The position numbers were made by a program, and so were the translations under genes. Shown here piece after piece: positions 1 through 8,900 of a stretch of DNA of 23,768 nt (its first letter is position 1; every line of letters begins with the position of its first letter). A model generated the notes under the pieces. That model saw only the letters and a program-made list of their open reading frames with translations, did not search any database and was not told the origin of the DNA. The DNA is from Balantidium ctenopharyngodoni (Eukaryota > Ciliophora > Litostomatea > Vestibuliferida > Balantidiidae): NCBI GenBank assembly GCA_036325645.1, contig JAWNBB010012753.1, positions 1 through 23,768 of the forward strand, in the 5' to 3' direction.

Positions 1-24
1 GGGGATTGGGGATTGGGGATTGGG
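1..24 (+). repeat. Inverted G-rich telomere copy at the left tip
   Basis: These 24 bases are GGGGATT repeats, the opposite orientation from what a 5' chromosome end should show. They are the exact reverse complement of positions 25-48, giving a perfect 48-bp palindrome centred between 24 and 25. A fold-back read, a ligated telomere pair or an assembly error is the simplest explanation. A covalently closed hairpin end is possible but less likely. Confidence 0.9.
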
Positions 25-77
25 CCCAATCCCCAATCCCCAATCCCCAATCCCCAATCCCCAATCCCCAATCCCCA
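25..77 (+). repeat. Left telomere, CCCCAAT repeat
   Basis: One partial unit, six complete CCCCAAT units and a final CCCCA are followed by non-repetitive DNA at GAATAAAG. This is the C-rich strand read 5' to 3', as expected for a left chromosome end. The right end carries the complementary G-rich repeat, so the window is an end-to-end chromosome. The first coding base lies only about 165 bases inside, which fits compact ciliate macronuclear chromosomes. Confidence 0.93.
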
Positions 78-240
78 GAATAAAGTGTATTTCGAAGAAA
101 TAATCAAACAAGAATCAAACTTAAGTAACTAATGTTTGATCTTAGATTAAAATACAAAACATTACAATTACATAAAAGAACATCAGCATAAGCATAAACA
201 TTAATTGATTAATAATACAATAAAATATGATATAATAATA
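78..240. other. Subtelomeric leader of the phosphatase gene
   Basis: This AT-rich stretch has no ORF. An in-frame TAA at 202-204 precedes the first ATG of the phosphatase gene at 241. It presumably holds the promoter and 5' untranslated region. I see no recognisable regulatory motif. Confidence 0.6.
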
Positions 241-2091
241 ATGAACTCCTCACGGTTCAACTTTAATAAATGAAAACAACTAAATTTATGAAGCACAAAT
301 ATTGGAAAACGCGACCCCTCGCCAAAATGAAACCAGCAAAACAATATCTTCCGTTTCCCTCAAGCACCACTCTTGAACAGCACTAAAAACACGATTTTCA
401 AAAACGATCCCCCTGAAATGGTTAAAACCATTATACAAGGCAAAAATAAAATACCCACAGATAAATACATGCTTCAAAAACTGAGCATCAGAATAAACAA
501 ACCAATTTCTAAGAATTATAATTGAAACAACAGTAATCAAGCTCTAAACACAAGACGAAATTCAAACGATTGAGCTACCGTTTACAACGAGGGAAATGAC
601 AATGCTTTTTGAACTCCATCGAATGGAGATGCTAACGGAGAGACCTGTGCACAGAGCACACAAATAAATAATCCGACGAAAACAAGTACAGTTCCCTTTA
701 AACCAAAGGATACTGATACTGGAAAATATAACAAAATAGCAAGAGTCCGGAATCGGAAATTGCTCCTGGAAAATAACTGCATAATTATGAATAAGCAATC
801 AAAGAAGCTTGGACTGAATCTCCCAGAGTTGAACCAGGTTCAGAGTATTTCAATTAACAACAATGTCATTTTGCAGAATGAAAGTAATAGTTCGAAGAAT
901 CAAGTGATTAATAGGAAAAATATTAATACTAATTGAAATGAACTCGTTACTACAACCGGGAAATTCCAGAAAACAGCGTATCATTCATGTTTAAATTGTA
1001 AAAATGGCAAAAAAATCGAATTCACGCCGTTTAGGTTTGGGAACCTGCAAACACCTTCGATTGGAAATAGCCTAGGTGGGAAGCCTGTCCTCGCCTCGAC
1101 AAATATTGAATTTAAAAAAACATTTGGGTTTAATAAAGTAAAAGCATCTTCAAACTTCCAGGGATTACTTCCTAAAAAGCCGAAAATACAGAAAAATTAC
1201 AAAGTGAATTGCTTTAGCACCTGCACGAAACAGGGAAGTAAGGAGGGTGTTCCCAAGGTTAACCAAGACTCCTATTTTTACTTGGATAACCTACTCAATT
1301 TAGGAAATTCCTTTTCCATTTTCGCAGTATTAGACGGGCATGGTTCGAACGGTGAACAAATCTCTCAATTTGTCAGCAACTTCCTAAAGGACTATCTCTC
1401 CGATATTAAACTATATAAAGATATAAACGTGAATGATAACACAACTACAAATTGATTAAATTGATTTACGGAAAATGATTTTTCCTTTCTCAAAGACTGA
1501 ATCGCCCGAGTAGTCAATGCTTTAAAAAGAACGCGAATACCCTGCGATTTCACTGGTACAACATGATCAATGGTTATCATTATTGGAAGTAAGATTATCA
1601 CGACTAACCTCGGGGACAGCCGTGTTATCGCAATCACATTGAATGAAACGATAATTCAACTTAGTAAAGATCATAAACCTGATGATAATGAAGAAAAGGA
1701 CCGAATCGAAAAAAGCGGTGGTGAGGTTAATCGCTTGAATTGGTCGAATCACGGTCCGTATCGTCTCTGGGTTAAAGGTGAGAATTATCCCGGACTAGGC
1801 ATTAGTCGCAGTATCGGCGATTTTAAGGCGGTAACCATTGGTTTAAGTAATTCTCCTTTTATAAATATGATTGATATTTGAGAGAGTAATATCTGCAGCT
1901 TAGTTATCGCGACTGATGGGTTGTGGCAGTTTTTGACAAACGAAAAAGGAAAGGAATATATGATAAGATACTATAAAGAAAAGGAAGTCAAAACGGCAAA
2001 TTTAAAAATGGTGGATGAGGCGAGAATGCTCTGGGAGGTAAAGAATAAAAACGGTGTCGATGATATTACCGCAATTGTTGTTTACTTTTAA
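241..2091 (+). CDS. PP2C-family Ser/Thr protein phosphatase, long N-terminal extension
   Basis: This is a metal-dependent PP2C (PPM) phosphatase of 616 residues, read with TGA as Trp; twelve in-frame TGA codons are used against four TGG. The catalytic domain spans about residues 322-616 with its signature motifs in order: NQD (341-343), DGHG (365-368), GTTW (439-442, commonly GTTA), GDS (458-460), DHKP (477-480), GLGISRSIGD (518-527), ATDGLW (557-562) and DD (607-608). The metal-binding aspartates D365, D559 and D608 are present, so the enzyme should be active. Residues 1-320 are rich in Asn, Lys and Ser, look disordered and match no domain I recognise. No signal peptide or membrane span is seen, so it is probably cytosolic or nuclear. 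The ATG at 241 is the first after an in-frame TAA, and translation ends at TAA 2089-2091. The gene converges with the basic-protein gene downstream. Confidence 0.93.
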
Positions 2092-2930
2092 ACCCAAAGA
2101 AGAAAGGAAATCGAGAGTGGAATGGAATTTGCTTTAATTAAAGAAGTAAAGGGTATTTATTTAATATAGGTTGACATTGATTGGATGATAATTAAGGAGT
2201 TGAGGTAGATGAAATAAATGTATTTACAAAGGGATATGCTTTGATGATCTCGAAACAAGTGAGATATTTCTTAAGGATTGGTACTGTTTATCTAAAGAAT
2301 GTTTTTTTGTTTCTGTTTATGTATTATAAGTAAATCGTGTTTTTAATATTAATTTAAGTGCGAAAATAGATTGTTGGAATATGATCAACGATAGTCAAGA
2401 CGAGTGAAAATGGAATACGAGAAGTGATGACAGAATTGAATGAAAAGTTGTGAATCGTAAGTATCATAGAAAGGAAAGCTTTGATTAAAGATTTTAAATA
2501 TTATTTCTAACATTCGATAAAGATTATGTGACCGATAAAAGAAAGTGACTGTTTTGTGAGTGAAGTAAGACTGTTAATATAAAGCATTCAATGAAGCATA
2601 GAGGCGAGAAGCAAGTTGATGATAATCATATTAACTGAGTATTGTATTTATTGTTTTTATTTTTGTTTTGTTTCCTTTTATTAATTATCCAGTTCATTTT
2701 CATCTCTTAGTAACTACTCAGAATTAGATTATTTCTATGTAAATTTTCATTTTTTCCCTTTAGTGTTATATATAATAAATTGAGGGTTTATCTCCGGATT
2801 GACTTTTTTAGGCTTTCCCTCATTGATAATACGTGAACGACCATCATATTCATTACTCTGAGTATTATAACAATTCAATGAAGACACATATTTATCAAGA
2901 AACATCAATCATTATACAAAGCCACTTATG
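2092..2930. other. Spacer between two convergent genes
   Basis: This holds the 3' flanks of the phosphatase gene (plus) and the basic-protein gene (minus). The left half is purine-rich on the plus strand and the right half is T-rich. The only candidate gene is the weak spliced ORF listed at 2381-2710; otherwise ORFs are very short even with TGA read as Trp. No tRNA-like or other RNA structure was recognised. Confidence 0.6.
2381..2710 (+). CDS. Possible small spliced tail-anchored protein
   Basis: This is a weak candidate. Exon 1 (2381-2456) and exon 2 (2523-2710) share a frame if a 66-base intron at 2457-2522 is removed. That intron starts GTAAGT, contains TTTCTAAC and ends AAAG. The product would be 87 residues: about 60 charged residues and then a single hydrophobic stretch (about 64-86) rich in Leu and Phe, ending at TAG. 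Without splicing, the second exon still contains a 39-residue ORF from ATG 2591 with the same hydrophobic tail. The high Trp content from TGA codons argues for chance. No family was recognised. Confidence 0.2.
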
Positions 2931-4883
2931 TTAGATTCTTCCTTTACTCAAGAACTTCTCTTTTTTCATCTTCATTCCCATCCTATTCAAAGAAGACAAA
3001 ATCAAGTATTCATTGTATCGTGAGCACAACATCGCATATTTGATATTATCAATATAGTTTTTCTTTAAATTATTAAAAATTTTCCTCCTCACTCTCCCTT
3101 GATACAGCGCTTTAACCCTATCATCCAAATTCTTAGTTCTATACCCAACAACCAACGAATTTATCAATGTTACTCCATAAAGCCTCTTGATCACTCATTG
3201 TAATTTTTCTTCCTTTTTTCTTTTATCAATTCTCCCTCTTACGTCTTTAATGAATCAATTTCCCAAGGTTTTAATTTTATACTCACGACACGCGATTTTA
3301 AGTGATTTCATTGCTCTTTTTCGATAGATCTTCGATACAAACACCTTATAAGACTTACGTTTACCTTTTCACCTGAGTCTAATTGTCGATTTCAATGTTG
3401 TTAGTTGCTTATAAATATTAAAACAGAAGATAATGAAATAAAACTTCTTTGTTTTCATCTTTAGTATCTGCTTTATCATGGGGCTGCTTAAGGACTTATC
3501 TTCGCAGTTTTCGCCCTTAGTTTTACTTGGTATCAGGGCTTGGAAAGCATGTGATATATTAGATATTATTTTTTTTTGTTTTCAATATTTACTGAGTTTG
3601 TCGCGCTTGATATTGAGTGACAATATCTTTATGAAATGGTGCTTCGCTAAATACTTGATATTGTCCTCCTTTTTCTTGGCTTTTATAGTCTTTAGTTTAT
3701 ATTTATATTTGATCTTCTTTCACATTAAGGAAAAATGAAAACGTAAACACGTTCTTGCCTCCTTAAATGAATACCTAAGGTTATCTCGAATAAAATATCA
3801 TCCTACCTTTTTGAGGTATTTCACACGGACTTGATTATAGCATTGCTTCATTTTTATTTTTTCAAAGGTTGAATACACTAGAATGTGCACTAATTGAACT
3901 CTCTGATATTGACTGATTTTCTCGGTGATTCCCTGCATGATAAGGCTTTCAATGGTTTTTATTTTCGATTTAGTAAAAAATGTTTGAATTGATTTTGATA
4001 TAATCCGATTTTGAATTATTTTTATTCTTTTCCTTTCGAGGAAATGTGATTGAATGAGGTTGAAAATTTTTATTTTTAATCTCACATTATTTATTGTATT
4101 AACTGAACAATGTTTACATTTGCTAATTATCATAGTTTTGTTCGGTTGATGTTTAATATTATTTATATGATGCTTTTTCCCTAAAGATAGCCTCTTACGG
4201 TTATAGATGATAGAACTAATTAAATCATGTACTCGGGTTTTTCGTCTTAGTATCACGTGTATTGTGTTAATGAAATAGGTGAAATTTTGTTTTATTTTTA
4301 TTTTTAACATTTGTCTTCGGCTGTTGTCAGTGGTTTTTCTTAGCTTTGTTCTTTGGTTAATGGTTGTAAAGTATTGTTTGACAAATATTTTCCCAAAAAA
4401 GTGATGTATCAACTCGTTGACTTTATGGTCAATACTCCTTTTTTTGTGGACGTTATATGCGTTGAGTTTAAACCCATACAAGCTCCTCGCTGATAATCAA
4501 TTATTGTAAAATGATTTTGATTTATGTACTAACATCGGCTTTTTCCGGTAGTATTCCTTATTGAATTTACGCTTTCAGTAGTGCTTCTTGAGGGTTTGGA
4601 ATATTTTTAGTTTTCAAAAGAATTCATTTTTTAGATTTCTTTCTTCGGGTTGATAAGTGCTGTTAATGCTATGAACTGGTTGTAAGGAAAGTATTGTAGG
4701 ATTCGACCGGTTTTTTTGCGAATTTTCACTTGGGATTTTAATAGAAGTTTGTTCGGATGGATGACTTGGCGGAATTATGTTCATGGAAGGATCGAAGGTG
4801 ATTTTATTGATATTGTTGAATATGGAGTCGAGTTGATTTATTATTTCGTCATCGTTCATTGATTTGAGTTGTTCATGCCACAT
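2931..4883 (-). CDS. Very basic, helix-rich 650-residue protein of unknown function
   Basis: This is one open frame of 650 residues once TGA is read as Trp: nine TGA and one TGG, with no internal TAA or TAG. The ATG at 4883 follows an in-frame TAA at 4890-4892, and the gene ends at TAA 2931-2933. Residues 1-85 are polar and rather acidic (MNDDEIINQLDSIFNNINK near the start), then rich in Ser, Pro and Asn. The rest is strongly Lys/Arg-rich and helical, with recurrent aromatic-plus-basic patches such as HYWKRKF, NNWLSA, HFFGKIF, TFFTKSK, LMWKKIK, KYWKQKK and NWFIKDV. The patches resemble loosely spaced Sfi1/IQ-type centrin- or calmodulin-binding repeats, but spacing is irregular and I cannot assign a family. 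A nucleic-acid-binding role is an alternative. No signal peptide or membrane span is evident. Confidence 0.85.
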
Positions 4884-5310
4884 CAATAATTATTTAATTA
4901 AAGACTTAAATATGCATACATATAATAACTTTATTAATTTAAATCATTGTGAGAATGATAACCAAGGAACGTTGGAGTAAGGGTTTTTATCATCGAGAAC
5001 TTTCGTTAAATGAGAGAGTGTATTAATCATTACAAGTAAAATATTTAAAATAATTTGAAAATGATTATAATTAAAAGAAAGAACAATTAGAACAAACCCA
5101 GAAATAAAGCACAAGTTTATATCCTTTCATTTATTCAATTCAGAATCACCGTTTACCCAAAAAAAACTAAAATAACTCTTCATCAATGAAATCTCGAAAC
5201 TGAAGGAGATCCAACAGCAAGAGATACGACGTGAAAAAGCTGAAAAAACATAAGTTAAGAATATATTAGAATAAGGATATTTTTATATTAATGATATGAA
5301 TTCAGCATCG
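4884..5310. other. Spacer upstream of the basic-protein gene
   Basis: This AT-rich spacer should contain the promoter of the minus-strand gene starting at 4883. It also contains two short plus-strand ORFs with gene-like codon choice: 23 residues at 4955-5026 and 27 residues at 5186-5269. Neither is long enough to call. No other element was recognised. Confidence 0.5.
5186..5269 (+). CDS. Very short basic ORF, doubtful
   Basis: This 27-residue ORF starts at ATG 5186, contains one TGA read as Trp and ends at TAG. It is rich in Arg, Lys and Ser and ends with a KKLKKHKLR-like stretch. Tiny basic ribosomal proteins have this look, and the Lys/His patch loosely recalls the mS38/AURKAIP1-type mitochondrial motif, but I cannot match it to any known protein. 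It could be an exon of a spliced gene or chance. Confidence 0.15.
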
Positions 5311-5520
5311 CTAACTACGACAAACTAAGTCGATATTTTTAATCACAGCCTGCTTATCCATTTCGTACTTATATAAGTCAAATATTTCTTGATACTTCAG
5401 GTAATCATTTGCGTATTCCTCCCTATTAAAAGTAGTTTCAATATTTATCATTATCGATTTCGCCTTATTCAACCTACACTCTTTTCATTCGTTAAACAAC
5501 TTCTCAACTTCCTTCTCCAT
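5311..5520 (-). CDS. Small charged helical protein, 69 residues
   Basis: ATG at 5520 opens a 69-residue frame with one in-frame TGA, ending at TAG 5311-5313. It would be missed with the standard code. The sequence begins MEKEVEKLFNEWKECRLNKA and is rich in Glu, Lys and aromatic residues, suggesting one or two amphipathic helices; no domain was recognised. Two in-frame TAA codons just upstream (5530-5535) set the start. Beyond them the same frame reopens for 46 codons (5533-5670), so the two may be exons of one gene. It lies downstream of the giant gene on the same strand. Confidence 0.4.
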
Positions 5521-5532
5521 CAATTTCGATTA

Positions 5533-5670
5533 TTAAATTCAAAAAAATAATAAATAAAAGAAATCCCTAATATTTATTACATAAATACAATCTTCATTTC
5601 CCAATCTCCCTTTCTTTCTACTTTGTATCCCTTTCTCCTTCACATCTTTCTCTATCCCATTCCTCGACAT
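5533..5670 (-). CDS. Short ORF, possibly an upstream exon of the small gene
   Basis: ATG at 5670 begins a 45-residue frame: Lys/Arg/Glu-rich, then a short Phe/Leu-rich end. It ends in tandem TAA codons (5533-5535 and 5530-5532), in the same frame as the ORF starting at 5520. A 22-base GTATTT...TTAG segment inside it looks like a tiny ciliate intron, but removing it does not join the two ORFs in frame. Evidence is weak. Confidence 0.2.
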
Positions 5671-5902
5671 TACCCTTTAGAACGATACAATATTATTTAA
5701 TAAATTATACATTCTTCTTAATATTTTATGTTAATATAATATCTTTTCTTTATATAAATATATATCATATCTTCTTCAAATGCAAATAAAATAATTAAAA
5801 CAAATTCTACAGGTTAAGAATATTAATACCTTATTGATTACCTCTTGTCAATCCATTAACATATATCTCTTTCTTGATGACTTTGAAACCCATCAAGCTT
5901 CC
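5671..5902. other. AT-rich 3' flank of the giant gene
   Basis: This is the region just after the giant gene's TAA stop. It has many TTA/ATA triplets in all frames and no ORF of note. It probably holds the 3' untranslated region and a promoter for the small ORFs. No terminator or polyadenylation motif can be assigned with confidence. Confidence 0.5.
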
Positions 5903-8900
5903 TTAAGCCAAGTTCCTTATATTCTTAAAGTCAACAAGCCATTTTATTAAGTTCCTCACCTTCCGGCTTTTCCGTCTAAACACACTCAACACAAAGATCA
6001 ACATTTCAAAGGCAACCTCCATAACTGCAAAATCAGCGAGGATCGTTAACATCCAAGTCGCTATCAGCATCCAACTAAATTCGATCCAAATAATGGAGAA
6101 TCCCACACTTACATAGAATATCGCACCAAACAAAAAGGAGTCTACAAAGCCAATAATCGCAATTGCCTTAATATCTTTATTATACGCGCTTGTAAAGTCG
6201 AGTGTTTTTATCATTTTTCTCTTATCAACAAGGGACACAGAGGAGAGTGCGGATATGATAAATGAAACAATGTTACTGAAATAAACTGCGATGAAGATAT
6301 ACCCAGCGATTTCACCCTCACGTACTTTCTCGAGATAATTTCGTCTGATACTCCTTTCAAAATCGTAGTTGAAGACTAGTCATCCTGTTACAGATGCTGT
6401 CAGGATAAGCAGATGAAGGTAGATCTTGAGTAACTGGTGAACTTGCGAAATAAAAGGCGAACTATAAGTAAAGAACGCAGAGTACATGTTGTATTTTCCA
6501 ATGAAGTAAAAAGGGTTATAGCACTCAGTAGCGTTGTCGAATTCTTCTGGATCGTAATTGTAATCACTGCCACTGCTCCAACTTATCACTTCGAGTTTTT
6601 TCTCGTTTTCTGGCTTGTTGAGTTGGATGAGATCTGGTACCGTTGGGCGTTTTGATATCAGGGGTATTGTGACAGAAACAATAATTAACTTTTCTGGTAT
6701 TTTTTTTTCTTCTCATTTCCTTTTACGTTCTTCTTCTTCTCTCCTTCGGCGGTCTTCTTCCATTTTTCGTTTACGATCTTCCTCTTCTTTTCTCCTGCGG
6801 CGTTCATCTTCTTCCGCTTTTTTCCTACGTTTATCTTCTTCTCTTTTGCGCTTGTCCTCCTCCTCTTTACGCTTTCGTTCTTCTTCCTCACGTTTTCTTC
6901 GCATATCCTCCTCTCATTTTCTCTTTCTTTCCTCTTCTTCCTCTAATCGTTTTCTTTTTTTGTCCTCTTCCTCTTTCTTCTTTCGTTCTTGATCTTCATC
7001 GAATTTCTTTTTCTTTTCTTCGAACTGTTTTATCCTTTTCAGGATATCCCCTTCGATATCTCCTTTCAGATATTTATCGATATCCGCTTGATTTGCGTTT
7101 TTGTTTATCCCGGGTCAGTCAAGAGACTCATCGAGGTTGATATTTATTTTTTCTGCTTCGCCTATAAACAGGCTCTCATCAACATCTTTACTATCGTTTA
7201 AGAACAGTTTGATACCTTTCGCACCTGCCACTTTGACGTTCCTTTTATCTGCAAGCACTAAATCCTGGCGGAAGCTATTACCTTCACTAATCATACTGCT
7301 ATTGTTGATCCGATTATCTTCTTCGTCTTCAAACGAACACTCCTTTTCATTAATGATCATCTTGTTGTGCACCTTATTGTTGTCAAAATCATTCTCGTTT
7401 TCGTTCAAGAACTCTCCTTCACACTCTTCCTTTCCGTAGTACTTTTTAATGATTTTGATTTTCTTCGGTTTTCCGAAGTAATCCTTGTGAGCGTATTCGA
7501 ATTTGTTTTTCAATTCAATATCGTTAGGATTCGCCTCGACTTTCTTTCGCATGCTTTTAAATTCTTCGCGTGTCATTTGCACAGGAACATCCTCGATAAC
7601 CCAGTTAAATCGAGTGAATTTAAATTTACCATTTGCCTTGGTTCAGTCCTTGATCTCCTTGTTGATTTCATCGACCTCGTCTCGTTTCTTGTAGGGTGTG
7701 TTCCAATATGCGATGATGATGGAAAGGATCACAAAGAGGACAATGAAGGTAATGGTTAGGAAATAGAAAGCAATGTTTAATCAGTAGTTAACGCCTTCCT
7801 TAAATAATTGCGGGTTGTACACAAAGTAATAAGATTCACCAGGGTATCTTGCATATGCTTCAAAGGTGAGGACACTATACACAGATGAGGTAATTTCGTC
7901 GGTTGTGAATTTGGAATAATTTGCGACGATTGTGAAAAATTGTGCGTTTTCGATGATTTTTCAAGTGTTCGCGTCCATCTCATATTTCTTGAGCTTTGGG
8001 AGATGGTTCTTGTAGTACTTGGGGATCTGTTTTCTCGTGTTGACGAAGTCGATAGTACCGTTGCTGAAGATGAATTTATGGTAGTAAACGAGGTCTTTGT
8101 AAAGGCGATGAAGGAATTTGTCACCGTTGTATTTATCGGGGTAAACGTGGTACATATCATAGAAATTCGGATTGTAAGGCTTGATTATGGGAAGATAATG
8201 CTCAACGGAGTTGTCGGGACAGGATGTTATGTTCACAATTTTTCAGTTTTCATCGAATAAAGAAAGCGCGTGTCAATTGGTGATTGTGCTATTATGCAAC
8301 TCCGCAGAATAAATCCGATAAGGCTCTTCATAAGCAACATATGAAATATATCATCGATTGGTCGGTTCCAACTTTTTAATGCAGTCATCCGCCTGGATAT
8401 AGGACTTATACGTCCTCATTCTCTCTTCGAAGAAACTGGCGCTTTTAAACTCGTTTAGATTAGCGATCTCAGCGACATAAAAATCGAAATTCGTGAAATG
8501 CGAATTATAATTAATCGAGCTATTCCCCCGAATTAAAGCCCTGGTGACAACTTCAAAATAGTATTGTAATTTGTTGAGAATGAACTGATAACTGTACCTT
8601 ATATCGTAATCGACCGATTCATAGTCCGTGAAATTAATACCATACGGTTCGGCTGTGTAATTTACGGTTTCCATGCTCCCTGAAAGGGCACGAATTCACT
8701 TTCCTTTGTATATTGTGGCTAGCTCGGGGAGCATAATATCCACTTTATGGTGTTTGATTTTATTCTTTGTGTATGTCAGTCAATTGTCAAGCGTGCCAAA
8801 TATGGGAGTTGCCTCACTTTTTTCAATAACAACGTTAATGTTGTCGTTGATATAGTCATAAATCTTCATGAAATCATCTATATTTACCTGGTCGATCTGT

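Noticed and set aside
241-2091. TGA as selenocysteine or programmed readthrough
   Set aside because: TGA is far too frequent, occurs in all three confident genes, and fits Trp positions, so a reassigned codon is simpler.
2760-2870. Short inverted repeat TGAGGG...CCCTCA
   Set aside because: Only six base pairs with a loop of more than 30 bases; expected by chance.
6437-7759. Several plus-strand ORFs opposite the giant gene, including a Ser/Arg/Phe-rich one at 6615-6992
   Set aside because: They are antisense shadows of the giant gene; the Ser/Arg one is the reverse complement of the charged Glu/Lys/Arg helix tract.
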